A stretch of 64,000 nt of DNA from Xanthomonas euvesicatoria pv. euvesicatoria (GTDB lineage Bacteria; Pseudomonadota; Gammaproteobacteria; Xanthomonadales; Xanthomonadaceae). Below are positions 54,077-63,459 of this stretch, piece by piece; position 1 is the first letter of the stretch; every line of letters begins with the position of its first letter. The notes under the pieces are model-generated. The model saw only the letters and a program-made list of their open reading frames with translations, made no database searches and was not told the DNA's origin. Location: assembly GCF_020880415.1 (NCBI RefSeq), contig NZ_JAJIUJ010000038.1, positions 1 to 64,000 on the forward strand. The letters are read 5' to 3'. A program made the position numbers and the translations under genes.

Positions 54077-55603
54077 TTAATTCTTCCACCCTGTTGTTCT
54101 TGTTTTGTTCGTCCTCTTTTTGGCCGCTTGCTCTCGTCGTCGTTCCATGTGGCGAACCTGCTTGAACGCACGGTCAAATTGCCCTGGCGTGTAAGCGGGC
54201 AATGGAAGCGGAGGGCCAAACCGTTCAATGGCCGCAAAGCGAGCGGGGACAGAAGGTGGATCGACGTAGTGCTTCAAGCCTGGTGGAAGCGTCAACTCGT
54301 GGCCGGTGATTTGCTGCGAAATCGGAAGCGACACGCCGTGCTCATTGACCAACGAATTGGACAAGGTGTGTCGGAAGCAATGAAAGCTTTTGAGCCGTTG
54401 GGTCAGCCCTTGCTTGATCGCATAGGCCCGGAACTGATCCCCGAGCGCATCGCCATACCCGTTTTCGGCGTTGTAGGGCAAGTGCGGGAACAGTCGCTCA
54501 AAGCCTGCGCGCTTGACCTCATCCACATAGACCAAGAACCCAGCCTCAATCAGGGATGTGGGCAGGGGCACAAACCGGGAGGAGTGGGGGTTCTTCAAGC
54601 GCTGATCCGGCTTTGCTCCTCGGAAATGCACGCCCCAGAAGTCACCGACCTTGCCGATGTCTTCGACATAGAGCTGCGCGACTTCGTTGACCCGAGCACC
54701 GGTCGCAAATCCCAACAGCGTGCCAAACCATCGGTGCGGATACTTTTTGGCCCAAGACGTGAACGCATTCAGCTCGAGGAGCGCTTCGAGCTCAGCCTGG
54801 CTAAACGGATCACGGCTCGGCTCATCGGTGAGCGACTTGGCGCGATTGAGGATGGCTTTGTGAGGCGCCTTGCTAATCAGGTCTTCGTTCGCCAAGGAGT
54901 TGAAGAAGGACGCAATACGATCCCGATGCTTCTCTTTGGTGCGCATGCTCAGCAGTTCATGACCACCTTGCCGTGCCTTGCTCAGGATTTCGACAGGGGT
55001 GAGGCCGGCGAACACCGCCTTCTTGGTGGCGTTGCTCGGATAGTGCTCAAGCGCATCCAGGAACTGTCGGACGTCATCGGTCTTGTAGTCCTCGACCGGC
55101 TTGTCGCCGACAAGCGCCACAAACAGCCCCAGGCTGTGTTCGGTATCGAGCACGTTTTTCGCGCTTCGCCCCACACGCCGCATTTCACTGATGTGGATGG
55201 TGGCGCGCTCTGACAGCAGCGGTCCGGCGCTCTTCACAGAAGCCAGTTGCTGAAGAGGGAGGTGTTTCAGTGCGTCCAGCAGCCGAGCATGATCCCCAGC
55301 TCCGTTGGCAGAGAGCTCCACGCCACCGACCTTGATGGTGTAGGGGCGGGCTTCGTTCCCTTGCAACGCGGCCAGCGCCTGGCTCAGCAAATCGTCCCGC
55401 ATGCCCGCTCCCTGCCGCATCTGATCGAATGCTTCCGAGAGTGCCACAGCAGTTCGTGCCACGGCCAGACGGGCAGCATCACCAAGGGCCAAGCGAACGG
55501 GACGGACAAGGTAGCGTGAGCCGATAAGGGCTTGAAGGTCGGTCGGGACGAAAAAGCGCACATACAGCCCAGCAGGGCGGCGCAGAAAATAAGGCTTCGG
55601 CAC
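54077..55603 (-). CDS. Tyrosine integrase of the ssrA island
   Basis: 508 aa. Catalytic residues: Arg304 (TGARVNEVAQL), His408/Arg411 (HCFRHTLSNSL), His435 (ITGHEL) and Tyr446 (LKHYVDPPS). The N-terminal part is phage-integrase DUF6538-like (MPKPYFLRRPAGLYVRFFVP). It starts 108 bases from the tmRNA 3' end and on the same strand, so ssrA transcription may read into it, since no terminator lies between. It should recombine the two 17-bp repeats. The C-terminus is Lys/Arg-rich. Confidence 0.93.
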   Translation of the reverse strand: MPKPYFLRRPAGLYVRFFVPTDLQALIGSRYLVRPVRLALGDAARLAVARTAVALSEAFDQMRQGAGMRDDLLSQALAALQGNEARPYTIKVGGVELSANGAGDHARLLDALKHLPLQQLASVKSAGPLLSERATIHISEMRRVGRSAKNVLDTEHSLGLFVALVGDKPVEDYKTDDVRQFLDALEHYPSNATKKAVFAGLTPVEILSKARQGGHELLSMRTKEKHRDRIASFFNSLANEDLISKAPHKAILNRAKSLTDEPSRDPFSQAELEALLELNAFTSWAKKYPHRWFGTLLGFATGARVNEVAQLYVEDIGKVGDFWGVHFRGAKPDQRLKNPHSSRFVPLPTSLIEAGFLVYVDEVKRAGFERLFPHLPYNAENGYGDALGDQFRAYAIKQGLTQRLKSFHCFRHTLSNSLVNEHGVSLPISQQITGHELTLPPGLKHYVDPPSVPARFAAIERFGPPLPLPAYTPGQFDRAFKQVRHMERRREQAAKKRTNKTRTTGWKN

Positions 55604-55609
55604 GGGGTT

Positions 55610-55629
55610 TGATACCTCGTTTGATACCT
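55610..55629 (+). promoter_or_regulatory. Paired TGATACCT repeats (candidate integrase arm site, right)
   Basis: TGATACCT at 55610-55617 and 55622-55629, spaced 12 bases, just before the integrase start codon. The same pair is near the left end. Besides recombination, integrase bound here could repress its own gene. Confidence 0.55.
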
Positions 55630-55710
55630 AACGCAGGCTCAAACTGAACATCAAACCCCGGGCCTAACCTTCGCGAAATCAAGCGCTTACTGCTCTTTTC
55701 CGCGATCAGA

Positions 55711-55727
55711 TGGTGGAGGTGGGCGGA
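55711..55727. repeat. Right attachment site (tmRNA 3' end)
   Basis: The 17-bp direct repeat partner of 9164-9180. It is the T-arm and acceptor part of the tmRNA, ending in the encoded CCA, so integration preserves a complete ssrA. Confidence 0.9.
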
Positions 55728-56107
55728 ATCGAACCGCCGTCCGGAAGCACTCCATCCCCAGCACTACATGCTTAGCCCTCCGTTAGATCTCGTTTCCAGG
55801 CAGCACGGTTGGCAAAGCGCACCTGGAAACCAGCCTGCTTTATCTGACCGGTAGCTGACAGGCAGCCACTACCGATGGTTCCGTGATAATGACCCTACAC
55901 CTACGAGCACGGGCACAAGTAGGTTCGGGGGTTCGCCTTAGGCGGCTGTAGAACTACAACTAAAGCCAATTAAGCGGCGATAGCGGAGTCCGAACCGTAG
56001 TTGTCATCGTTGGCAACTAAAAGTTTGCTGCTGGATTAACGAGGAAAGCTGCCCCCTCGGCATGCGCCAAGCGACTTCGCGACCCCCGTCGAAACCAGTG
56101 CACCCCC
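55711..56107 (-). ncRNA. ssrA: tmRNA
   Basis: The tRNA-like ends pair: GGGGGTG (56107-56101) with CACCTCC before ACCA (55711 is the last base, CCA encoded). The 3' part has the T-arm GGTTCGATTCC. The message part reads GCCAACGATGAC... and encodes ANDDNYGSDSAIAA followed by TAA, the Xanthomonas proteolysis tag with AA end. The 5' side has the conserved GGTTTCGACGGG stretch. It rescues stalled ribosomes together with SmpB, encoded 2.7 kb away. Confidence 0.95.
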
Positions 56108-56242
56108 GGGGAAAGCAATAAAACGCTGACCGGGTCAGTGTAGGGATCGGCGCGCCCTGTCACAAGTGGTGAGATGCGCAACGCTTACAGTGGCTTCAGT
56201 CCCGTACCGAACGGAACAGTCTGCATACGAAGGAGCGACGCG

Positions 56243-58692
56243 ATGGCGACAAGCAAGCCCCCACGTTCGAAACCTGCACGCGCGCTGCCGCGCAAGGCGG
56301 CTGCAAGCACGCAACAACCGGCGCGGCCGCCCGCTGCGCGCGCGCAGCAGGCCGGGACCCAGGAGTCCACAGCGACCCGCGTGCAGGGCAAGGCGCGCAC
56401 GGTGATCTACATCCATGGCATCGGCAACAAGCCGCCGGCCGATGTGCTGCGTTGTCAGTGGGACAAGGCGTTGTTCGGGCGGCCCATGGGCGAGCGCACG
56501 CGGCTGGCGTACTGGGTCAATCGCGAGCGGTATCCAGTGGCCGAGCCGGGCAATTGCGACGCGCGCGATGTGGGGCCGGCGCTCAATCAAAGCGTGCAGC
56601 GCGCCTTGAGTACGCTTGGCCTGGTGCCGGGCGAACAGGACCTGCACCTGTTGGCAGAACGCGCTGGCGCAGAGCGAGCAGGAAACGCACCGATCTGCAT
56701 CGGCTGCTGGACGAGCTTCAGGGCACGTCCGTGTCCGGCAGCGTGCAGGCCAAGGGCGCCATCGATGCGATCAACCGGGTGTTGCTGCGGCTGATTTCGG
56801 CTGCATTGTTGCAGGATGTGCATGACCTGTTCTTCGTGCCGGAACGTGCGGCGTTGATGCGCGAGAGTCTGGCGCAGCGGCTGCGCGCAGGGGGCGGGCC
56901 ATTCGTGGTGGTGGCGCACAGCCAGGGGTCGATGATCGCCTTCGATGTGCTGCGCCAGCTGAAGGCCGCCGATTGCGAGGTCAGTTTGTTCCTCACCCTG
57001 GGTTCGCCACTGGGCTTGCCGCAGGTGCGCAGCATGTTCAAGCGCTGGACCGGCACGCGCAAATTGCCGTTTCCCGAGTGCGTACAGCGCTGGATCAATG
57101 TGGCCGAAACGCGCGACCCGATCGCGCTGGACCCGGACCTCACCGACGACATCGCCAATGCCAAAGGACGTTTCGAGAACCTGGCCGCTGCGCGTTTGAA
57201 TCCGGATTGGCAGCACAACCCGCATTCGGCTTCGGGCTATCTGTCCATTCCGCAGGTGCGCGCCGCGGTGCGCCAAGCCGTGGGTGTGGGCTTCGATCAG
57301 CCGGTGTCCAATGCAGTGCTGATCAAGGACCTCAGCGAGCAGCTCGAAGCGCATGGCCCTGAGTACCGGCACGATGTGCTGATCGAGCTGGATCGGCGTG
57401 TGTTGGGGAACGACCCTGCCGGTGTGCGCGCATTGCTGTTGCAGCATGTGCGCGAAGTCGCTGCGCGTACCACCGGCCTGAGCGGCGATGCGCTGGATGA
57501 GGCGATCGAGCTGGAAGACAGCCTGCAGCGTTTCGTGTCTGCGCGGCTGACCCGATTCGAGATCGAGTCGCTGCAGGATCGCTACCGCGCGTTGGGCTTT
57601 CGGCGGGTGTGGCGCGATGCCGGAAAACGCGCGTTGATCCATGTGTCGGGCAATGTGCTGCATGCCGATGCGGCACGCACGGCGTATCGCGCACGCGGGC
57701 AGCAGATCGGTTGGGCGGTGATGGATACCGGCATCGTGGCCGATCACCCGCATTTTTTCGTCAAGGGTGAACGCGACACCGTGGTGGCACAGTGGGATTG
57801 CACGCGGCGCGGCGCGCCCAAACGGCTGACCCGCGCCGATGGCACGGCGTTTACCCGGCTCGATCGGCATGGCCACGGCACGCATATCGCCGGCATCATC
57901 GCCGGCCAGTGCCGCGCGTCGATCCCGGAGGCGGGCGGCACGCCCGGCCGTCCGCTGGAATTTTCCGGCATGGCGCCGGATACCCAGCTGTATGGCTTCA
58001 AGGTGCTCGACAACGCTGGAAACGGCCGCGATTCGTGGACGATCAAGGCAGTGCAGCAGGTGGCCGACATCAACGAGCGTGCCGGCGAACTGGTCATCCA
58101 TGGCGTCAATCTGAGCCTGGGCGGCTGCTTCGACCCGGAGAGCTACGGTTGCGGGTTTACGCCGTTGTGCAACGAATTACGCCGGCTGTGGCGGCAAGGC
58201 GTGCTGGTGGTGGTCGCGGCCGGCAACGAAGGCCTGGCCTGGTTGATGCGCAACGACGGTGACGCATATGCCGCCAACATGGATCTGTCGATCAGCGACC
58301 CGGGCAATCTGGAAGACGCCATCGTGGTCGGCTCAGTGCACAAAAGCAGCCCGCACAACTATGGCGTGTCGTATTTTTCCTCGCGCGGGCCGACCGCCGA
58401 CGGCCGCAGCAAGCCGGATGTGGTCGCGCCAGGGGAGAAGATCCTGTCGGCCTACTACGACTTCGACCCGAACGACCCGACCAGCCTGATGGTGGAGATG
58501 AGCGGCACCAGCATGGCCGCACCGCATGTCTCCGGCGTGCTGGCCGGCTTCCTGTCGGCGCGCCGTGAGTTCATCGGCTTCCCCGATCGGGTCAAGCAAC
58601 TGCTGCTGGATACCTGCACCGACCTGCAGCGCGACCGCTATGTGCAGGGCAGGGGAGTGCCGAATTTGATGCGGATGCTGGGAGCGACGTGA
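56243..58692 (+). pseudogene. Lipase-like and subtilisin (S8) fusion protein, frameshifted
   Basis: ATG 56243 after GAAGGAG. The first frame gives a basic Pro/Ala-rich start and RTVIYIHGIGNKPPADVLR to about residue 147 (EQDLHLLAERAG). At about 56675-56695 the sense moves to another frame that continues KRTDLHRLLDELQG to 58692. That frame holds the lipase GxSxG (VVAHSQGSM) and a complete subtilisin triad: Asp in MDTGIV (about 57722), His in HGHGTH, Ser in SGTSMAAPH. One base in or out would unify about 815 aa. Likely a secreted or cytosolic hydrolase with two activities; the frameshift may be an artefact. Confidence 0.8.
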
Positions 58693-58699
58693 TCCGGAG

Positions 58700-58840
58700 C
58701 CGTGAGTCGGGATTGGGGATTGGCAAGAGCGGTGTGGCTTAGCCTCGCCGCTCTGCAGGTGTGGATCGCAGGACAGCAGTGCAAAAGGCCACGCACAGCC
58801 GCTCTAACCAATCCCTAATCCCGAATCACCAATCCCCGCT
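58700..58840. repeat. Xanthomonas-type intergenic inverted repeat
   Basis: GGATTGGGGATTGGCAAGAG (58709-58728) and the imperfect complement at about 58796-58822 can form a long stem around a GC-rich centre. It lies between convergent genes (protease fusion and smpB) and may serve as a bidirectional terminator. Similar GATTGGGGATT repeats are widespread between Xanthomonas genes. Confidence 0.6.
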
Positions 58841-58842
58841 CA

Positions 58843-59346
58843 TCACGCATCGCGGTTATGCCGCCGCATCACGCGCTGCTTGTCGCGCTGCCAGTCGCGG
58901 TCCTTGGCGGCGTCGCGCTTGTCGTGATTCTGCTTGCCCTTGGCCAGGGCGATTTCCAGCTTGACCTTGTTGCTGCTCCAGTACAGCGCGGTAGGCACCA
59001 GGGTGTAGCCTTCGCGCTCCACGCGGGTGAGCACCTTGTCGATCTCGGCCCGGTGCAGCAGCAGTTTACGGTCGCGCCGTTCCACTGGCACCGTGTGGGT
59101 GGAGGCCTGGATCAGCGGCGTGATCTGTGCGCCGATCAGGTAGATCTCGCCGGAGCGCACATAGGCATAGCCGTCGACGATGTTGGCGCGGCCGGCGCGG
59201 ATCGCCTTGACCTCCCAGCCCTGCAGTGCCAGGCCGGCTTCGTAGCGTTCTTCCAGGTGGTATTCGTGGCGCGCACGCTTGTTCAACGCGATGGTTTTCG
59301 TGGCCTTCGCGCCGTTTGCTTTATCCTTGGTCTGTTTCTTGCTCAT
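58843..59346 (-). CDS. smpB: tmRNA-binding protein SmpB
   Basis: 167 aa. NKRARHEYHLEERYEAGLALQGWEVKAIRAGRANI is the conserved SmpB core, and the basic C-terminal tail KGKQNHDKRDAAKDRDWQRDKQRVMRRH is the decoding-site tail. It binds the tmRNA encoded nearby and brings it to stalled ribosomes. Divergent from ratA. Length normal. Confidence 0.97.
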   Translation of the reverse strand: MSKKQTKDKANGAKATKTIALNKRARHEYHLEERYEAGLALQGWEVKAIRAGRANIVDGYAYVRSGEIYLIGAQITPLIQASTHTVPVERRDRKLLLHRAEIDKVLTRVEREGYTLVPTALYWSSNKVKLEIALAKGKQNHDKRDAAKDRDWQRDKQRVMRRHNRDA

Positions 59347-59406
59347 CCTCCCATTGTCGCCGATTCGGTGTCGTCAAACGATCTTCCGTCTTTCACAAGT
59401 TAGCGA

Positions 59407-59838
59407 ATGCCTACCATCCGTCGCAGCGCCTTGGTCGAACACAGCGCCTCCCGCATGTTCGACCTGGTCAATGATGTCGCCGCCTATCCGCGCCGCTTCG
59501 GCTGGTGCGACGCTGCCAATGTGCTCGAGCAGGACCAGGCGCACATCGTGGCGCGCCTGGATTTGGGGCTGGGGTCGTTCCGCACCTGGTTCACCACCGA
59601 GAACATCCTTGAACGCCCGGAGCGCATCGTCATGCACCTGCGCGATGGCCCGTTCAAGCGCCTGGAAGGCCTGTGGGAGTTCCAGGCGCTGGGCGAGGGC
59701 GCCTGCAAGGTGAGTCTGACCCTGGAGGTCGAAACCAGCTCGCGACTGCTTGGCCCGGCGCTGGCGCTGGGGTTTCAGGGCCTGGCCGATCGCATGGTCA
59801 ATGATTTCGTGCGTGTCGCCGACCGCGGCGACGTCTAG
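59407..59838 (+). CDS. ratA: RatA/COQ10-type START-domain protein
   Basis: 143 aa. MPTIRRSALVEHSASRMFDLVNDVAAYPRRFGWC is the conserved start of the RatA/ubiquinone-binding polyketide-cyclase-like family, and WEFQALGEGACKVSLTLEVETSS continues it. In E. coli RatA was reported to bind the 50S subunit, and homologues help ubiquinone function. The smpB-ratA-rnfH-bamE order is typical of gammaproteobacteria. Confidence 0.92.
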   Translation: MPTIRRSALVEHSASRMFDLVNDVAAYPRRFGWCDAANVLEQDQAHIVARLDLGLGSFRTWFTTENILERPERIVMHLRDGPFKRLEGLWEFQALGEGACKVSLTLEVETSSRLLGPALALGFQGLADRMVNDFVRVADRGDV

Positions 59839-59851
59839 GTTGCGCAGCCGC

Positions 59852-60148
59852 ATGCGCATCGAGGTCGTGCTGGCCTGGCCGGATCGCTACAGCTCGGTAC
59901 ACCTGGAATTGCCTGAAGGCGCACTGGAATTGCCTGAAGGCGCAACGGTGGCCGAAGCCGTCGCCATGTCCGGTCTGGCGGTGGAGCGGGCCCCTGCCGC
60001 GTATGCGGTGCACGGGCTGATCGCGCGGCCGGAGCAGGGGTTGCGCGACGGCGACCGGGTCGAATTGCTCAGGCCGCTGTTGCTGGATCCGAAAGAAGCC
60101 CGCCGCAGGCGTGCCGGACCAAGCAAGAAAGCCGGCCCCAACCGCTAG
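59852..60148 (+). CDS. rnfH: RnfH/RatB family ubiquitin-like protein with internal duplication
   Basis: 98 aa from ATG 59852 (TTG 59840 is an alternative). MRIEVVLAWPDRY...EGATVAEAV and HGLIARPEQGLRDGDRVELLRPLLLDPKEARRRRA are RnfH hallmarks. A perfect 21-bp tandem repeat (59903-59923 and 59924-59944) duplicates seven residues (LELPEGA) in the beta-grasp region. Follows ratA by 13 bases. Function unresolved; ubiquitin-like fold. Confidence 0.9.
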   Translation: MRIEVVLAWPDRYSSVHLELPEGALELPEGATVAEAVAMSGLAVERAPAAYAVHGLIARPEQGLRDGDRVELLRPLLLDPKEARRRRAGPSKKAGPNR

Positions 60149-60346
60149 CGATTGCCAGCGCTGCGACGACGCAGACTCGCTGCAAAGCCATCGCTGCTGA
60201 CGGCATGTCTCGAAGAATCAGCCGTATTCGTTGAGTTCTAACGAGCGCGCTTGGACTAAGACATGCGACAGAAAGCGCGATCGATCGGTCCTGGGAGTCA
60301 GCGCTGTAGAGTCACTGAAGCGCTCTGTTGGCATCAGGCAAAACGA

Positions 60347-60376
60347 AAAACGCATCCGTTCGAAGGGATGCGTTTT
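60347..60376. terminator. Bidirectional rho-independent terminator
   Basis: AAAACGCATCC and GGATGCGTTTT flank an 8-base loop (11-bp stem). Serves bamE (minus) and possibly rnfH (plus). Confidence 0.75.
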
Positions 60377-60416
60377 GGGTCCGATCAGGCGATCACGACA
60401 CCGCCCGGTAACCGCA

Positions 60417-60812
60417 TCAACGGCCGCGTTGCTTCTTCTTGTCGCGGGCCAGGTTGCGGCCAAACTGCTTGGGCGCGGCTTTGGCCAGTTGCTCGTCCTG
60501 CGACGGGAAATAGTCGCCTTCCCAGCGTGCGACCTGTTCGTTCTCGAAGAAGACGGTGAAATTCTTGATCTCGGTACGCGCCAGACGGTCCACGCGCTGC
60601 GTGGAGGTGTAGTCCCAGCGCTGGGCATGGAACGGGTCGGGGATCGAGGGCGTGCCCAGCAACGCACTGACCTGCTGCTTGCTCTGGCCTACCTGCAGTT
60701 GCTCCACGGCATTCTGTTTGATCAGATTGCCCTGGTAGATCGGCTGCTTGTAGATGATGCCGCAGCCAGCGGTGGAAAGAGCAATGGCGGCGACCAGCAG
60801 GAGATTACGCAT
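60417..60812 (-). CDS. bamE: Outer-membrane assembly lipoprotein BamE
   Basis: 131 aa. Lipobox TAGC (Cys about 17), then IYKQPIYQGNLIKQNAVEQLQVGQSKQQVSALLGTPSIPDPFH, the SmpA/BamE signature. The C-terminus has an extra basic tail (RDKKKQRGR). Part of the BAM complex that folds outer-membrane proteins. Divergent from fur, as in many Xanthomonas genomes. Confidence 0.96.
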   Translation of the reverse strand: MRNLLLVAAIALSTAGCGIIYKQPIYQGNLIKQNAVEQLQVGQSKQQVSALLGTPSIPDPFHAQRWDYTSTQRVDRLARTEIKNFTVFFENEQVARWEGDYFPSQDEQLAKAAPKQFGRNLARDKKKQRGR

Positions 60813-60916
60813 CGGGGATTAAGTGCTGAGGAAATCACGCCGATGATACACTTCCGCCGGTCGCCGCGACCCGTTTGATGGCAGCTGGCGCTAAATCGCC
60901 AATGAACGGAGAACGT

Positions 60917-61327
60917 ATGGAAACCCACGACCTGCGCAAAGTCGGGCTCAAGGTGACCCATCCGCGCATGCGGATCCTGGAACTGCTCGAACAGAAGAGC
61001 AATCAGCATCACCTCAGCGCAGAAGACATCTATCGCCAACTGCTCGATCACGGCGACGAGATCGGGCTGGCGACGGTCTACCGGGTGCTGACCCAGTTCG
61101 AGGCGGCCGGCCTGGTGCTGAAGCACAATTTCGAAGGCGGGCAGGCCGTCTACGAGCTGGACCGCGGCGGTCATCACGACCATATGGTGGACGTGGATAC
61201 CGGTCATGTGATCGAGTTCGAGAGCGAGGAAATCGAGGCGCTGCAGCGCCAGATCGCCGCCAAGCATGGCTACGAACTGGAAGAGCACTCGCTGGTGCTG
61301 TACGTGCGCAAAAAGCGTCCGCGCTGA
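60917..61327 (+). CDS. fur: Ferric uptake regulator Fur
   Basis: 136 aa. N-terminal winged helix (METHDLRKVGLKVTHPRMRIL, ATVYRVLTQFEAAGLV) and metal-site region HHDHMVDVDTGHVIEF. The ATG is chosen because it starts the conserved METxDLRKVGLKVT; the frame is open upstream. Represses iron uptake genes with Fe2+. Divergent from bamE. Confidence 0.97.
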   Translation: METHDLRKVGLKVTHPRMRILELLEQKSNQHHLSAEDIYRQLLDHGDEIGLATVYRVLTQFEAAGLVLKHNFEGGQAVYELDRGGHHDHMVDVDTGHVIEFESEEIEALQRQIAAKHGYELEEHSLVLYVRKKRPR

Positions 61328-61794
61328 GCTGGGTGTCCCCATGCAGCCATGACCGTTACAAGGCGGCCCAGGCCGCCTTGTGCGTTCTGGGGGCGTGTTG
61401 GCGGATTCAATGCACGACCTTCCCCCATCAGCCTCGGGCACCTTCCCCCGCGAGCGGGAGTAAGCAAGCCTTGTCGGCGAATGCTGGGGCTTGGCTGGCG
61501 GGGAGGGAGCGGGTCAGCTGAGCGAGGAAACCTCGCTGACGAGGGCCGGCAGTTGTGTCAGTGGAAAGGCGCCTCTCGCAAGCGGACGACGGTCGCGGGG
61601 CCGCCCAGGCTGCCTGAGTGCATGGAGACGGCCTAGGGAGCTCCACGTGGCCGATTGGTAGCGGCAACCCATGCATCGACAGGGTCGGTGGGCCATGCGT
61701 GATTACCCCTACCGGCGCACCGGCGCAGCAGCACCAACAGTGCCGGCTGCCCTGATCAAGCCCTTCGCACTGGCTTGCGAACGACCGAACCCGC
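61328..61794. other. Intergenic region, no gene seen
   Basis: About 470 bases between fur and recN (convergent). After a terminator at 61359-61380 there is GC-rich sequence with scattered inverted repeats. Several frames are open on both strands but have no ribosome site or protein-like composition. Confidence 0.5.
61359..61380 (+). terminator. Strong hairpin after fur
   Basis: CAAGGCGGCC and GGCCGCCTTG flank CA; no T-run follows on the plus strand. Probably ends fur transcription with help of other factors. Confidence 0.5.
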
Positions 61795-63459
61795 TCAGGC
61801 GCTCTGCAGCAGCTTGCGGGCGGCCGCGCGCGCTTCCTTGCTCACTTCCACGCCGCCCAGCATGCGTGCCAATTCTTCCTGGCGGGCCTGCGGGCCGAGC
61901 AGTTCGACCGCACTCTGGGTCATGCCGTCCACCGGCGCCTTGCTGACCCGGTAATGCGCGTGGCCCTTGGCGGCGACCTGCGGCAAGTGGGTGACGCACA
62001 GCACCTGGCGCTCTTCGCCCAGCGCGCGCAGCTTCTGCCCGACGATGTCGGCCACCGCGCCGCCGATGCCCGAATCCACTTCGTCGAACACCATGGTGGG
62101 CACGCTGTCCAGGCCCAGCGCCGCCACTTCGATGGCCAGCGAAATGCGCGACAGCTCGCCGCCGGAGGCGACCTTGCGCAAAGCGCGCGGGGGCTGCCCG
62201 GCGTTGGCGGCGACCAGGAATTCCACCCGTTCGGCGCCATTGGGGTCCGGCCGGGGGCTCTCGTGCGGCTGTAGCTGGATCAGGAACTGCCCGCCGCCCA
62301 TGCCCAACTCGCCGATCAGCGCGGTGGTCGCGGCCGACAACGCCTCGGCGGCGGCGGTGCGGCTGTCGCTGAGCACGCCGGCCGCGCTGCGCCAGGCGCC
62401 GGTGGCGATTTCGATGTGCTTGTCGAGCTGCTGCAGGCGCTCGTCGGCGCCGCGCAGGCTCTCGACTTCGGCGCTCAGGTGGTCGCGATGCGCGGCCAGT
62501 TCGTCCGGCGTGACGCGGTGTTTGCGGGCCAGGTCGTGCAGGCGGCCAAGGCGGCGCTCCATCGCCTCGAACTGGGCCGGGTCGGCCTCCAGGTCGTCGC
62601 GCACACGGTCGAGCAGGGCCAGCGCTTCCCCGATCTGGATCACGGCGCTGTCCAGCAGCGCGTCCACTTCGCCCAGCCGCGGTTCGTGTTCGGCCACGCG
62701 CGACAAATCGTGGCGGCTGTCCTGCAACAGGCCCAGGGCACTGGCGCCGTCGTCGCCGTTGAGCTGCTGGGCGACGCTGTCGCAGGCACCGATCAGCGCG
62801 GTGGCATGGGCCTGGCGGCGGTGATTGACGTCCAGTGCGGCAATCGCGGCCGGATCCAGGTCCTCGCGTTCCAATTCGGCCAGTTGGTGTTCCAGAAAGC
62901 CGATCCGGTCGGAGACATCGCCCTGCGCGGAGAGCGCATCACGCTCGTCCAGCAGCGCCTGCCAGCGCTGGCTGGCCTGGCGCACCTGCTCGCGCTGGGC
63001 GCTGTTGCGGGCGTAGGCATCGAGCAGGGCGAGCTGGCTGTGCCGGGCCATCAGCGCCTGGTGCTCGTGCTGGCCGTGGATTTCGACCAGTTTCGAGGCG
63101 AGTTCCGCCAGTTGCGAGGAGGTGACCGGGCGGCCGTTGATCCAGGCGCGCGAGCCGCCGTCGGCGCGGATGATCCGGCGCAGCTGGCATTGCGCCTCGT
63201 CGTCGAGTTCGTTGTCGGCCAGCCAGCGCAGCCCGGGATGCTCGGCCGGCAGCTGGAATTCGGCCGACAGTTCGGCGCGCTCGGCGCCATGACGCACCAC
63301 GCCGCTGTCGGCGCGCAGCCCGGACAGAAAGCCCAGCGCGTCCACCATCAGCGACTTGCCGGCGCCGGTTTCGCCCGATACCACGGTCATTCCCGGCCCG
63401 AATTCCAGTTCGGTGGCACGGACAACGGCGAAATCCTTGATCGAGAGGTGTCTGAGCAT
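61795..63459 (-). CDS. recN: DNA repair protein RecN
   Basis: 554 aa from ATG 63459 (MLRHLSIKDFAVVRATELEF). Walker A GETGAGKS at about residue 30, SMC-like coiled coils in the middle, signature KVASGGELSRISLAIEV, Walker B VPTMVFDEVDSGIGG, and CVTHLPQVAA. SMC-family ATPase that handles double-strand-break repair. Divergent from hrcA. Length normal for RecN. A longer frame to 63675 is unsupported. Confidence 0.97.
   Translation of the reverse strand: MLRHLSIKDFAVVRATELEFGPGMTVVSGETGAGKSLMVDALGFLSGLRADSGVVRHGAERAELSAEFQLPAEHPGLRWLADNELDDEAQCQLRRIIRADGGSRAWINGRPVTSSQLAELASKLVEIHGQHEHQALMARHSQLALLDAYARNSAQREQVRQASQRWQALLDERDALSAQGDVSDRIGFLEHQLAELEREDLDPAAIAALDVNHRRQAHATALIGACDSVAQQLNGDDGASALGLLQDSRHDLSRVAEHEPRLGEVDALLDSAVIQIGEALALLDRVRDDLEADPAQFEAMERRLGRLHDLARKHRVTPDELAAHRDHLSAEVESLRGADERLQQLDKHIEIATGAWRSAAGVLSDSRTAAAEALSAATTALIGELGMGGGQFLIQLQPHESPRPDPNGAERVEFLVAANAGQPPRALRKVASGGELSRISLAIEVAALGLDSVPTMVFDEVDSGIGGAVADIVGQKLRALGEERQVLCVTHLPQVAAKGHAHYRVSKAPVDGMTQSAVELLGPQARQEELARMLGGVEVSKEARAAARKLLQSA

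Larger units (their letters stand above)
9164..55727. mobile_element. 46.5-kb integrative and mobilizable genomic island in ssrA
   Basis: The element is delimited by the 17-bp ssrA-derived direct repeat. It has a tyrosine integrase at the right end, matching TGATACCT pairs near both ends, two MobA/MobL relaxases and a VirD4-type coupling protein. I see no VirB/Trb channel genes, so transfer would need a helper system. Cargo is defence and competition genes. Several genes (23.3-24.4 kb, 41.8-43.7 kb, 51.7-53.9 kb) are visibly more AT-rich than the chromosome flanks. Internal relics of other integrases show that it grew by repeated insertion. Confidence 0.85.

Noticed and set aside
54071-55213. 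380-aa plus-strand frame opposite the integrase
   Set aside because: Antisense of the integrase; the minus-strand frame has all catalytic residues and a better start.
9164-55727. Self-conjugative ICE
   Set aside because: Only relaxases and a coupling protein are present; no VirB/Trb/Tra channel or pilus genes were seen, so mobilization by a helper is more likely.
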